This document shows positions 45,040 through 59,164 of a stretch of DNA of 64,000 nt, in pieces. A program made the translations under genes and the position numbers. Every line of letters begins with the position of its first letter. Within the stretch, counting starts at the first letter, position 1. The notes under the pieces are model-generated. The model was not told the origin of the DNA. It did no database searches and worked only from the letters and a program-made list of their open reading frames with translations. The DNA is from Caprimulgus europaeus. Taxonomy: Eukaryota; Chordata; Aves; Caprimulgiformes; Caprimulgidae. The stretch is taken from NCBI GenBank assembly GCA_907165065.1, contig OU015533.1, forward strand, positions 27,978,578 through 28,042,577, given 5' to 3'.

Positions 45040-45800
45040 TGGCTGGGGTTATGTTTTGAGACAGTTTTGAGACAAGATGAGTTGAAGATCTTTCTTGCTG
45101 GCTGCTATGTGAGGAACATGTGACTGGGCTATGGATTAGTACTGGCAAGACTGAATGATACAGGGGTAGCTCTGTTACCAAGCTGAATTTGGATTAATGT
45201 TATAAGGCAGGAGACAAGGTTAGGACCTGAATAGGAAAAGGCCGATTGGGATAGTTTGAAGGATACTTATGGTCAAGTTATACCCCTTACTGTGAATTTT
45301 GCTGACAGTGTGGTTACTAGTTTACTGTTCAGCCTGTGAGTAGGATTAGTGTTCTGGGAAAGAAGGCTTGAAGAGGTAGGTGTACAGCTAAATCCTGCAA
45401 GGTCAGGGCTTTGATGAGGTCTGTGCTGAGACGTCTGGTGAACCTCCAGTCTGTACTGTTTTGTGTCTAGTTAACTGAGTTGTGGTTAAACTGGGGTTCA
45501 GACTGGGATAAGGTAGGTTAAAGGTCTTGGTGAATTTCTGCATCCTTTAATACCAGGGTATATTCTGCATTAAATAAATGTTACTGAGGTTTCATTAAGG
45601 CTAGGATGAGGGTTAAGATTATGGTTTAAGATGCAGGAGTGATTGAAAAATTAGGTTTATTGGTAGAGTTTATATGACCCACTGGAATAGAGTATGGAAA
45701 GTATAACAGATTAAGCTTCATTGTTACCTTCAGGAAAGGCTCTCCAACCTATTGTGAAAGCTATGGTTGCATTCATAGGTGAAATAAGGTTATGAGATAC
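45040..45800 (+). repeat. Degenerate GGTTA/GGATTA-rich stretch
   Basis: Over about 750 bases the words GGTTA, GGATTA, GGGTTA and GGTTTA recur a dozen or so times on the + strand at irregular spacing. They resemble a very decayed telomere-like (TTAGGG) array or another GGTTA-type satellite. No periodic unit can be delimited by eye. Confidence 0.3.
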
Positions 45801-48800
45801 TAAGGTTGCGTCTCTACAAGTGTAAGATTAATATCCCCTTTGGCTTTGAAGTTGTGTGGCTCAGGATGATCCCCATCTGTGCTCTGAACTTCTGTTGTAA
45901 GATGGCTGCAGGTTGTCTCTGAAAGCTGTGCCTGGTATCTCCTAGCTCCTGAACAATTTCTAGGGAGTGTTGTGAGAGCCTATGAGCTGTTATAGCGCTT
46001 TTATAGTGTAGATGATTACGTTCCAGTACACTGAGGTGTGTCTAGGCACTGCTAAATTTGCAAATATAAAAATAACCTATGATTTTTAAGAACTCCAGGT
46101 TAGTTTTTTGCAGGGACAAGGTAGGATCTGGTGCAGGCAGAATCCGGTGTGTTAGTTTGTTCTGGTAAAAGTGTAAATAATTGCTAGGTTAAGCTTATTG
46201 CTGCAAATTGAGTTCAGACTTGGAAGGACAGACAAAACCAGAGAACATTTTTTTTCTTAACTGGAGGAATCGTGCAAAGATTGAGCTGTGGGAACAGCAG
46301 CAAAATCCAGTGGTTTGCGCATGCTTATGTAGCACAAAAGACTTTCATTTAATCAAGGATTGTGGGGGGTGGTGTCAACAGTGGGGTTAGGAAGGACCAC
46401 AGAAAGCTTAGTGGATGTTGCTAGGCTTGTTTGAAAATGAGACTGGTGCCATTGTAGCAAGTTTGGCTTCTGTTTTCCTTTTGATTCACAGGTAACGCAG
46501 TTATGTCGAAGAGGTGTATAGGGAAGTGGTGTTCTCCTCGCCTTGTGCCAGATCTCATAATTTTATTAAACAAGGCTTCTCGCTGCTGTAGATGTCGTTA
46601 AAGCTGAGCTTTTCAAAGGGGGCATTGGGTTTAGTACCGAGTTCATAAGGATTTATATAGGAACCAGATCCGCAGTCAAAAAGACTCATGTAAATGACTG
46701 AGCTGCCTGGCGTATGCAAGTGAAGTGCTTGTCCAAACAAGGACCTTGCCACTATCTAGCTGAAAGTGTGTGGCATATAAAATCTGACACTTGTCTTTGC
46801 ATTTGTGAGAGGAGAAAAAGGTTGATCTTGGTTCATTTTATTTCTCTTTGATCATAAGAGCATAATACTTGTCTGTGTCAATCATTCTTGCAAGTGTGAA
46901 GAGGAATTGCCTGCTTTGCACGCTGCAGTATAACTTAGCAATACCGATGTAGCCTAACCTAGCCTATATATATCTTGGCTTGGGTACTGGAGGCAAACAA
47001 ACCCAGACAGCACTGAAAGCTGTACAATGTGATTTTACCTTAATTCAGCCAGTGTGGAGCTTGGTGCTTTTTCACTTTGACTGACACAAAATCAAGAGCA
47101 AGTATATTTCTGTGATGCTTCAGTGCACAATATTACACATAACCCATGCTTTAAGCTTTGAATCTTTAAGTTATTGCTTGAGTTTCATGCTTTGTTGCTG
47201 GGAGTATTTTTGCAAGATTTAATTCTTTTACTGTTACCTTCACTTTGGACTTATGTGGTAAGTTAGAGTAAATAATACTATTATTTATTATCATCTTTGA
47301 TTATGATTCTCCAAGCAAAGTCTTCCTTTGACGGTATAGTTCCAAGTAAATTGTTGTCATTGGAGAATCTGCATTGACTTATGCAGCCAAGAAACAAAAA
47401 ACAAGATTCCTTTTTCCTGCAGGTCACTTACAGAATTAATTTTTTCTTCTATATTTATGTTTGATAAGGTCTAAAGTCAAAGATGTTACATTGAATCTAT
47501 TATATTTTGGGAGTTTATAAAGATTTCTAGTCCAAAAGTTAAAATGCTTAGCTTTCATTGAATCTCTGCCTATTGTCATTTTTTTCTTCAAACACAGCTT
47601 GTCTAGTGAAACTAGAATGATACATTAATTTACTTAGTACTCTATGCCAGTATGGCTTTACTACCCTTTTTTAGTGGACTTCATTTTTTTTAAAGGGTTT
47701 TTTTGAATATGTGTGGTGGTTTCCATGTTACAGATTGTTCTAACGATCTGCGTTGGCTAGAGCTGGGTGTGGCAGAGGGGTTTATTTGACACTACCTAGT
47801 TGCACAAGAACCAAAGCTGTGCTGTGACAAAGCCCATGGCACAGGACAGCACAGTATTGAACTGCTGGACTGCAGGATTTTTTAATGTCTTAACGGTCAC
47901 AGTCTGGAAGTCTGTAGGAATAAAACCCAAGCCTCCAACTTTCATGGGCTGTCTTAAGAATTGGTCTTGAGAAAAATGCTCTTTTAATTTCGTCTAGTAT
48001 TTAGGGTACTAAGTATACAGTATGAACATTTAGTTGGAAAAACTTTAATTTGTATGTTGGAACTTCATGTATTTAACCTGAGATAGGGAAGTGTATTGAA
48101 ACAAGATGAAAACAAAATTAGAAATCTTGTCAAGTTGTTGTTTTGCTGTTGTTTGGGGTTTTTTGAATGCCAAGCTGGCAGCCTTTACAGTCCCCCTTGC
48201 CTGTCAGGCCTGTGTGACTGATGAAGAGCTCTCACGGATAACCTAGTTAGATGGTTCTCCTCTGCAGAGGGAAGCAAGCTCTCCTTTTCACTCTGGGAAG
48301 AATCATTTTATGCCCCTAGTAACTCACCAGCTGTAACTATTCCTATGGCAGCTTTTTTGCCTTGTTTTTGAAGACTTTATTAGCTGTATGATGATGATTG
48401 TCATGACCCCTTTTTTTGTTAGGTCCTGAGAAAATAATCTGTTGATAAAAATCCCTCACTTGAGGGTGCAGTTTGATGTTACGATGTTGATCTAAAAGCT
48501 TGCGGCTGCTGAAAGAGGCAGTCTTGGTCACCATACCTCCTATTCCCAGCTGCCTGGTTCCCATTAATTCTTTTATTCCAGTCCCACAGCTTAGCTCGTG
48601 AGATGATTGAGAGCACTAAACCAGCTAAAGAGTAAAACAAGAAAGACAAAAGTGAATAGTGCTGGGCTTATGTCCTTGAACCACTCATTTGAGAGGCAAG
48701 CTTGCATGCCAGTAGAAGGGAAACTCAGCAAGAGGATGGAATTGAGAACTCTGGCTTTCAGAGGCAGTTGTCTATTAAATCACCTTACCTGCCATGTCAA

Positions 48801-51800
48801 ATCATGTCCTTATTAAATTAAAATACCAAATTTACATTGTTTTGGGGTTTTTTTTAGATTTTTTAAAGGCTTTTTTACCTGCCATGGATAAAATGTGACT
48901 GACTGTTAGTGTGGATTGTATTAAGATATGGCAGAGCACCCATTGCTCTTACTTTAAACTACAGTCATTAAAATGAAAAGTTCTGATCTGCTGAGAACAA
49001 TATCAAACTTGCAGGAGAAACCCATTTCCCTCAATTTTCTTGTATGAGATTTAGGCTCTAGAGCAGAGCTGAATGTAGACTAACTGCAGTGCAGATGCAA
49101 ATTCAAAGGTCTGTGATGGAGGTTTTATAACATAGCATAGTTGATTTAATGTTTTTCTGTCTCCTGAAGAGGATGCCATGATACCCTTGTATTCATAAAT
49201 GCTTAGCCATGTTTCTGTCCCCTTTCTCCCTATGCCAGTGTTGTTATAATTCTGTGAAGAGCTATTGTGGGGAGCTAACGTAGCATATAAAAAATAATTC
49301 TACCAAAAAAAAGTAGTATTCTGGTTTAGCCATGGGGCAAGAAAAAGGAAGTTCAGGAGAGAGAAGAATGATTTTGTAACTGAGAGTTTTTTATCCTGGG
49401 ATCAGCCTGAGCTGAAGGAAGTTGACTGAGGTGGAGAGGGTAGACAGACACATCTGAGGGGGAACACATGGGTGAAAGAGGATTTGCAGATCTTCAGAGG
49501 TGTCTTTGTGCTGAAAGAAAGGAAGTAAGGAAGCAAGTTTGAGTCTTTATTTCTTGTCCTGAAGACAAAACTGAAAGTGAGTTTCTAAGAGGTTTGTTTA
49601 ATAGCCAGTGAAACTTTGTGTATTTTTGACTGTGTGATGTTACTTACTGTTAAGGGACTATGGCTATTTTTTAGCTTTGTTCAGCCTGCTGCACTCTGGG
49701 TCTGGTCCTGTCCTAAAGAGTGAGAAGATTGAGCAGTCCTTGGGAGCAGCTGAGTCTGACAAGCAGGGGGAAGCTCTTGTACATGCCAGATGGATTGAAC
49801 AGCCAGCACAAACAGAGAACAATTTTCCTTAAGAACCACAGGAACTGGGAAGGGTTTCATTAAATCCGGCTGATCACGGAAAGCTGCTGAACCAGAGAAC
49901 AAAGGACCCGGTAAAAGCATGAGTTGGGCACAAGTTTTTATTTCATTCTGTCTCACTCAGTAAACATGAATTTTCTGTACTACAAAAGTGTACTAAAACA
50001 ACCCTAGTTTCAACAGCAAAGCCCTTTCCAAGGTTCCACTTTAAGAGCAAAAGTGCATGTACATCTGCCTAAAAGTCCTGAACAGCTTGGTCTTCTTTTT
50101 GAAGGAAGCTTGGGCCCTAAAAGTGTGATAAAGACAGATATTTCCATTTGACCCCCAGTAGATGAAACTTAAGAGTTCTTGCAGATAGGAACTATACAGA
50201 CCACTCCTGTGAACGCATAGCAAGGGACATGTCTGCTAAAGCTGCAACATTAAGTTTATTAGAGCAAGGTGCTGGAGAATGATTCTGGGTGTCAGGAGTG
50301 CCTCATTTTTATGTGTGGGTAAACTTGGAGTGGAAAGGCATGGCAGTAACGATAGTCTTTTCTCAGAGGAGAAGGTCTGGTGTGGCAGATCTAAACTGTG
50401 ATCTTCAAAAATAAACGTTAGAGGTGAAAGATTTACTTCTTTTCCATCACATCTCAGCAATATGGGAATTATGCATTGCCCAGTATGATTTGGATGTTGG
50501 CATCCAGGGATTGCAAACCAAAAGCATTTTTCCTTGGGGAGAATTCTTCACTTTGGGAGCAGAGAAAGGGGCAGGAACTTTGTTTCATGTGGCTGGGGAA
50601 ATTTCATGCTCAGCATTTACCCAGTGTTACAGCTTCCTCATGATACAGAAGTGGGAGAAGTGACTAGGAAGGAAAAAGAATCCAACACACAAGAATTTTT
50701 TCCAGCCAAGGTACTTACACATTCATATTTCTTTTACTTTCCTTTTTTTCCTCTTTAATTTCCTGAAATTATTCTAGGCATATTGTTTTATTAATGTGAG
50801 GCTTGTGGGGGGAAGGATGTGTTTTGATGTTCACACTTCATAGTTGCTGTTTCTTCCCCTGGTCAGTATTGCTGAATATTGTTCTGTGCAGAATTCAGTG
50901 AAGCAAGTCAAGAGAGTATTAAAATAGTAAAGAGTGTTTAAATAGTATGAAATGAAATAAAGTGCAGACTTTTGATAGTTGTAATGAATGCATCCACTTA
51001 CATCAAGGCCTGCTAGTATTTGAAATAAGTGGTCATCTTTCTCTGGTAAATACATTGTCTGTGTCAGCTTGCAGGGAACTGAGGGGAGGCATGCCTGCAG
51101 AAGTCTTCACCTTTTGCAAGCTGAAATACTCTCTCTAGTAAACGGTATGGTGCTGGCTTGAGTGATCAGTGTAGGCTGTTTGGGGCATGCATTTGTTTCC
51201 TGAGACCTGGTGATGCTTTTCCCTATGACTGTGCTGAGCCTGGCACATTTCTTGTCTTTGCTGAAAGTTTCTGCTTTGAGTTGGAGTTTCATTTTCTGCC
51301 TCATATTCCAGGTTGTTTATTCCAGGCTGTTTCTCTGGGTGGGATAGCTTGTAAATATGTTGAATGTGTTTATATGAGGAGTGCTATATCAGGCAGAAAT
51401 AAAGCTCTCCCTGATAGCAGAAGCAGTGTAACTGTGTTAGTGCAGAATTTCACACAGGATAATGGATATTGCAATTCTGCAGAAGTGGTTATTAGAACTT
51501 GAGATCTTGGTGTTTCTAGATCATATCATGCCCAGTAAGAATTGTTTCTAAATTTGAAGCAATTGGAGATGGCAAAATGTTAAACAACAAGAAAGCTGGC
51601 ATTAACTCCAGAGAATAAGGAAAAATAATTTCAAAGTTTGAAGATTGTAAATTTGAAGTTTGAAGAATGTGTGCTTTTTATGGAAACTGTAGAGATTCAA
51701 AGTAAGGCACAGCAGCCACCAAAACAAGTTTCATGTTTAAAATCCTAGGGACCTCTTGCTGTATGTTGATCTTTAAATCAGAGATCTTCTCTGGTGACAG

Positions 51801-54800
51801 TGTCTGCACAGATGGCCGCATGACTGATAGTAAGCTAGTTTCCTTCTTGGAACTTGCCTCTTGGCCCTAAGAAGAAAACTGAAAACAGCGAGCGGATCCA
51901 TCAGGTCTCATGCATTTCTAGGGACTTGTAAGGCTCTTCAGGCATCAGCTTTTTAGTTGGTGGCAGCCAGACTGCATCCATTTCAGAAAGCACAGTGAGT
52001 TGCCTGACTGCATCTTCTGTGATTGAGGAGAAAGTGCTGATGTGATTCTAACGCCCCTGGGTAACATTTACCACTCGCTGCAGTTAGAACTGGTGTTGTA
52101 GCCTTCCTGCCAGTCTTTTCCCCGACTGTTGGTTTCATATTCCTTCAAGCAGTATCTGAGCAGTATCTGTGCATTTTCAGGCTTTGTGGTGAAAGATCTG
52201 CAGATGTTCAGGAAAGACCTTCAGAGTACTAGGTACTGAAAAGTTGGCTGTGATCACTGTTGGCAGCTACTGTGGTTCTTTTAGTTGGTTGTTGTGACCA
52301 GAGAGACCAACAGCCACTGCCGAATGCCTCATTTTATTAATCCTTTCCCTCCGGGAGCTGGGTTTTTCCTGGGCATAATATTCAGTGCTGGCAGTGGCTA
52401 TCCTGAAGTCATTGGTGCCAAGGAGTTAATGAATTTGGAAAACTTCCCAGATAATACATCTGGCCTACTAACTTATGTTTTGGAGTATGAAGTAAGAGAC
52501 ATAGAAAGAAGAGCACTGAACTAAATGAGCTACTGGCTGAAGAGAGGAAGGGGACACTTTTCTTTTTTTAAACTGGTTAACTGCAAGTTAAAAATTATGT
52601 AGTCCCACAGAAGATTTAAGTATTGTGGTTTTGTTTGGTTGGTTTTTATTTTTGTGGGCTTTTAAAATTTTGTAATACTGCGTATTTGCCAGTTACATTA
52701 CCTTCTGAGGCTTGAATTTAGACAGGGAAGCATTTATAATTCTCCACTTTGAATTATTTCCATTTTGAATGATTGTAATGATTCTTCTCCTTCATTTTTT
52801 ATTTTGAAGTCTCATCATGTTGCTGTGTCAATAAGAATGATTTTGAAGGTAGCTACCAGTAATTGATGTTTCTAGTCCGGCTCACTTCTGGAATATTATC
52901 TTGTACAGTGTTTGCCTTCCGTAACATTGAAATAAGGTTTTATTATATCAAATGGGTTGCTGGCGCTATTTATTAATACATACCTTTGCGTAATAAAAGC
53001 TGTGCAGAGCAATATGGTTCAGAAATTAACTTTGAAGAAAAGAATTACATTGCTATTTGTGTCTCGTGAAACAGCATTATTTTTAGTGAATCTTTCAATA
53101 CAGCAATGCTACTTAGCACTTGCCTACACAGCACTCCAAAAGTACCCAGAATATCATCCCTAATTAAGTGTCCTACTGAAATGCTTTTTTTCTGACCTAA
53201 GAGCAGACTAGGAGAGGTTTTTCTGTACATAACCAGTGGCAACCCAAATGGAAAGCATTTCATAGAAGAGTAGAAAGCACTTCCTTGAGTTACCTTGACT
53301 ACCAGCAGATACTTTCCTCCTACCTCAGACAGTGGCACCACGCTGCCCTTTCAAAGCATATCAGCCTCTCTACTGTTTACTGTTTTTTCTGGCTAATGTC
53401 TTGATAGATTAAATTGCTCATTGGCCTTAATTTAGTCTTGCATGGGTTGATGTACTTTCCAAGCATTTAATTTTTATCTACAAGTAATAAACATAATGAT
53501 TGCTATCTTAACCCTGAGTGCACAGAAGATCCCTGTTGGCATGAGGCCAAGCTTATTTATGTTTGGGTGTTTTTAAAGAAACTTAAATGCTGGGGTGTTT
53601 TTTTTTTCTTTTCCCAAGTAGTCTGACACCTATATTGAGGCTGTCCTATATCTGATACCTTCCCCTTTAGTCCTTTACCTTCTGTTGTAAAAATCCTTTC
53701 TTTAATCCTTCCCTCGTCTTCAAGCTGGCTCTTAAATCTAAAAGAAACCTTTGTGGATTGGATATTTGTCTGGGAGGGGAGCAAATCTGTGACCTGAAAG
53801 CCTCACTTCCAGATTTTCAAGGACATAAGCAGACCTAGTGTAGTTATATCTATGTAATCTTTATTTCATTGAGTTCTTTTGGCCATTCTGGTACTAGTTC
53901 GTGCAGAGCCTTCTGCCTACTGTTCTGCTTCTGGTTCCCCTCTATACCCGGTGGCCAGCAGAGCACGAAGGGCATAGTCAGGCCCTGGGGACAGTTGCTT
54001 GCACAGCATGTTTCAGTATTAGTGTTTTGTTTCAGGGAGGCCATCTCCCTCTCCTGTTCTCCTGCTTGCCCCTAAGGGAATAGGAAAGAGACATTGTCTA
54101 GTGCGAATGGTGGGCTTGGGGCAAAGCAGCAAATTCACTGGAGAGAGACAGACCATAATTCTACAATTAGCCCAATTTCAGAATGATGGTTTCCTTAATG
54201 CCATACAGCAGCAAGACCCTAACTGTGCTGCACTGAAAGCTTAAGTAGGGATCAGTTCCCTTCCAGTGCGATGGTCAGGACCTGACAAAGGGGGGACAAA
54301 CAGAGCTGAGCTGGAAATTGGCACTAGAATTTTGCATCCATTACTGAAGGGTGGTCACACTTACAAAGGTTGCAAACAAAAGCCTTGTTAGCTTACTATT
54401 GCAGCTTTCAAGCCTCTCTGTGCAGTAGGACCAGAACAGAGGATCTGGCATTGATTTGTTTGGGTTTTTCATGTAATTACAATTTTTGTTGCTATCTGCA
54501 GTTGGCATAAATTCCTGTATTCAAAAAAGGAGTTGGTAGTTTTGGTTGCCAGTTGTAATACTGCTGTTGACAAACAGAGATGTTATAAAAGAGAAATCCA
54601 ATATAGTGTAGTTATTCAGATGCCTCTTTTTTTATTGCTTTATAATCTGCTCAGATGCTTTATTCTGAAAACAAAATGACAAAATTGTTCAATTGAAGCT
54701 TATAGAGTTTAATTCTTTTCTAAAAAATTGCAGACTGGTTTTAATTTTAAAGGTACAATAAAGAATGAGCATTACGTTCAGGACTAAATTTTGTCAGCCT

Positions 54801-55301
54801 CTGCATCAAGGAACTCGTTGCTTATTAATGAAATGTACATCACAAAATAGCTGCAAAGAATAATTCTCAGTCTAAGTTTATATTAAAAGACCAAATACTT
54901 TAAAAAAAAAAAAGGAAGAAAAATTGGTTCTTAATCATTCTTTCTGCTGTCCTGAAGAAAATACAAGGAAATCATTAAGTCTGAGGAAAAACCTTTGGCT
55001 GCCTTTACCCTTGGTTTGCTTTTCCTTTTCTCTTTTTGTGTATACAGTGTGGATGTAGCGTGCAGTAGTCACTGAGTTATCACCTGTTAAGTGTCATGCA
55101 TGACACATCCCGTTATAGAGTCTGTGAAATCGGAGCTGTTTGAAGTAAAACTTTCCATTCCAGTGTCAATTGAAGCATGGGTTTTATTTGCTTTTTTCAC
55201 AGAGGTTCTTTTACCATCTCCTAAAATAACTCTGATAGTTGTTTTTATTTAGGAGAGGAAAAGGTAAGAATATAAGGCTAGAGGCTGGGAAGATAGCAAG
55301 G

Positions 55302-55350
55302 TAGTAGGGGTGGGGGGGAGCTAGAAAAGGATGCTGGGGCTGGGGGAAAA
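55302..55350 (+). other. G-rich patch
   Basis: The patch contains GGGGTGGGGGGG, then GGGG, GGGGG and GGG runs. The largest gap between runs is about 17 bases, so it is a weaker quadruplex candidate than 57387-57421. Confidence 0.5.
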
Positions 55351-56984
55351 AGGGAGATTAGGCATATGGCTAGGTGAGAATATGCAGTGTGGGAAAGGGC
55401 AGTGTAACTGGGGGGAAGGGAGACTAGCCTGTGCTGATCTAGGACAGTGGATCCAGAAACCACATGGGAAACAAAAAGGGTGCAGCCAACGTTGCAGTAA
55501 TGAAAACTCTGCTTTTCTTTGAATCAAACATATCCCAAACAAACAAAAAAAACCACCAGACCTCCACACCTAGGAAACTATATATACAAACTCTATTGAA
55601 ATAATGTAAGTTTGAAGGTTTAAGGTGTCTGAAATAGGAAACAATAGCTGTAAGGATGTCTGCAAAGGCAAGTTGGACTCTCTTTGTGGATGCTGATGGT
55701 GTGGGACTTGCATAATCAAGACCTAATTCTTGCTAAAGACTTTACTTTCAGAGCACAAGAGTGATCTGCTTAGGGGTAAGGAAGGCTGTTGTGTAAGGCC
55801 CAACCCTCACCTCATTTATTGTTGAAGTTGCAAGAAGTGTAGCTGGTTGGTGTATTTTGGTTGGAGGATGTGATGTTAATGGTGTAGATGATATCAGGGG
55901 AGAAACCCAGCATTTCTTCTGTTTTCTATCCATTAAATGCTGCTTGCATTATTTCCTAGCTGTGCCTGTATCTCAGTGTTGCTGGGAGTGGGAAGATGTC
56001 TTTAAACCACATGCAATGAGATAGTGTGTTCTTCACCTTGTTGGTGCCTGACTTGCATGTGTGCTGATTTGCAGGAGTGCTGCGTGTGTTCAGACTGCAA
56101 CCAAAGGCAGTGGCAATAGTGCTGTGAGCCCAGCGAACACTAGATGTTAAGTACTCAGAAGAGGGAGCGGAGGGCAGGGCAATCAGGCCTTGGAAATCTT
56201 AAAATGGGAACCTGACTTGATCTCATCCTTCTGTTTCAGTTCCTTGTCTCTGAGACACAGATAGTACACATTTCTCTTAAAATGATGTCATTAGCGTTTA
56301 TTAAAAAAACTTCCTACTTTATAAGGTGTTTCAGAGAAAGATGCATGAAGAACTGCTTAATGCTGATGTCAGAACAGATATTAAAGTGCATGTTGAATTA
56401 AAAAGGGGAGTAATGCTGTACATGTGGAGTTTTGTAAATAAAATTGTCATAATGTATTTGGGACATAAAGTGAAAGTCTATTACAATGAGTGTGTAGAGA
56501 GAGATAAGTTAATGATGGACACATCTGCTGTGGCATTCTCCAAGCCTGAGCGCTTTACTTTGCAATGTTAATAGTACTCTTTTAAGGTCAATCTTTGGTA
56601 TATAATTTTAGTACATAGTCTGTTGCTTTAACCACTTTCATTAAAATTTCATGAACCTTTTCAGAAAATCAGACAGGAAAACACAAATAAATAATGCATT
56701 TTATTTAGTATATAGTAGATACAGTATTACTGTATGTGTAAACAAATAAAAATTTTTATTAATATAGCAAACTGTGGAAAGATCCTAATGTAGTCTATAA
56801 ACCACATATGCTTCAAAGAATCACTTTGACTTCAATTAGCTAGTGCTGGGCCTAAACCTCTGGATTTGGAACAGTATAGAGCAAAAGTATAAAAAGATTT
56901 AGTATCTTAGCTATTGTCAGTAATATAGGGGGCCATAAGTTATAAGGCACAAGATTGAAGCTGAAATCTTAAAGCATTTATTTT

Positions 56985-57007
56985 CCAAGATATTGGAAAT
57001 ATCTTGG
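56985..57007. repeat. Perfect 10-bp inverted repeat, 3-base loop
   Basis: CCAAGATATT and AATATCTTGG flank GGA. A short hairpin with no terminator role expected in an animal intron. Confidence 0.85.
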
Positions 57008-57385
57008 AAATATTACTTAATATTTTATAAAATCCAATCCCTATATAGACTCTTTGGTTGCCTAGTTTCCTATTTCATTTTCCACCCTTTGTCTCTTCAT
57101 GGAAGAGCCTAGAAGTAATGGTTCAAATTCTGACTTGAGCACTCACCAGTCAGTGCAGTGCTATGTTTCTGTGATTAGCTTACCTGTCTTCTGTACTGCT
57201 CCTTCACCTGCAAGACACTGAAGCAACCGAGAAAGTACATGTAGATAGGTAATGTTATTAGTGATGAGATGGATATGCATTTGATTGCTTCAGGCCAAAA
57301 TAACATGTTCACTTAATTTCTGTTTGATGAGAAAAACCTCAGGTTCCTAGCACCATATATACAGATCAACACAACCCTTTTTCCA

Positions 57386-57446
57386 TGGGTTTTTGGGTTG
57401 TCGGGTTTTTTGGGTTTGGGGTTTTTTGTTTTGGTTTGGTTTTTAG
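57386..57446 (+). repeat. G/T-rich low-complexity tract
   Basis: T runs and G runs with almost no A or C. The tract includes the quadruplex candidate at 57387-57421. Confidence 0.8.
57387..57421 (+). other. Canonical G-quadruplex candidate on the sense strand
   Basis: Five runs of at least three G are separated by loops of 5, 5, 6 and 3 bases, meeting the usual G3+ N1-7 rule. It lies on the PARD3B sense strand, so both the DNA and the pre-mRNA could fold. Confidence 0.75.
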
Positions 57447-59164
57447 GGGAATCTTGACTAGGTTCTGACACCCTTTTGTGTGTTTAGTACTTAATTTCAA
57501 CTGGAGATGCAAAAATCTTCTGGTATTCACCTAGAGTAAAAGAAAGAGTAAAATGATCAAATGTATAATGAACTCTGCCCTTGTTTATTTTGAGCAGTTA
57601 CTTTCCTTGCAGGTAGTCCTGCTCATGTCAGTGTTCCTCAAACTGTAGTGACAATAAATGTTTCTACAACAGTAGCTCCTTTCAGACCTACATGACTCGG
57701 CATTAAAAGCTCCACATCTTTCCCTCTGTCTTGTTAGAGCAAATACTTTGTGATCATAACTGAAAGAAGAGAACCCAGACATTTTTAATGAAGATTTTAT
57801 AGCTAAAGAAGAGGAGGCAGTAATTCTTCTCCAGTTTAATGATGAGTTACACTTACAGTGTATGAAGAGTCTTTACTTGCATTGTAATTTGCATTAGCAG
57901 AACAGAGTGCCCATTTTGTTAGTGAATTTTAGAAAATGGAAACCAGAAATGACTGCTTGAGTAAATAGAATCAATAAACAACAAAAAGGCCAACAATACT
58001 AGAACAACTAATACTGAAATATGCTTTTGCAATTTGAGCTTTCATGTGTTTGTTATCTTTGTAGGCAATTGTTCTTAAATGTCAAAGAGAATTTCTTAGT
58101 ACCTTTATATAAATCAATTGCCTGTAGTTTTTAGTTAAGCAGTTTAATTGCTTTATCAGACTAAGAAAACCTAGTGATTGAAATTTTACAGTGATAAGGT
58201 ATAAGGCCATATCAATATTACTTATTGCTCAAGGTAGCTGTTTTAGATCAGACTGAATGAACTAGAAGGTAGTACGTCTGCAATGTGCTTTAGCATACAG
58301 GAATATCATTTTTAGTCTTCTCTAAGAGTTAAGAGTGCAGACATTGAAGAATGGCAGAGTCAACAATAAGACTGTATTAAAGCTGTCACATAATACCAAC
58401 TCCAAATCAGAGGGCTTCTGTGATAAAACAGATTTAAGGGTTGTTGGGATGTTTATTGTAATTTATTTGGAGGAAAATTAACCCATTCTGTGAACAGCAT
58501 CTAAGGATGAAGGGACCATTCTGTCAGAACTGACTTGCAATAAACAAATAGCAAACACAGTTTAAGAGAACATGAGGAAATTCTGTGCTCAACTCTTCTA
58601 TATTGCTCTTCATAAGAAATGAACCACTGATGTCATCTTTAAAAGGTGAGGAAGGAACTTGTAGTTAGCTCTGCTATGAGCTAATGCTTGCAACATTCAT
58701 TTGAAATACTGTACTTATCTTAATTCAGGTTCAATCTGAATGTGAAATCTGAGTAAATTAATCTGATTTTTTTCTGTTTTAAATATAAAACATATGAGGC
58801 ATAGAAGCATAAAGGGAATGTGGCAGGAGTTGAACTGTACTTTACAAAGCATTGACAAATTGTAAATAAATCACAGCAAAAACTGAGATCTATAGTCTGA
58901 CCACTCAAAAGAGAGACAGTATTGCAGAAATACAGGTAGGCTTGATCAAAAATTATTAGAGGTATTGAATATTATTCTGCTTTGAGTTGGTGCAGCATCA
59001 AGTGCAGTGAGATTTTGGCCCATGATTAGAGAGATTTATTTGTGGTTTCATAATGCAAGTAATGAAGAATTGATAGGAACAGGAAGCAGTGTCATCTTTA
59101 TATTGGTTTGGTTTTTTTGTTTGTTGTTCTGAACACCTTTCCTCTGAAACACATCCCAGGAAGA

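Noticed and set aside
51158..51502. 114-codon plus-strand open frame
   Set aside because: No Par-3 character, no splice borders consistent with the phase-1 exit at 41781, and length within chance.
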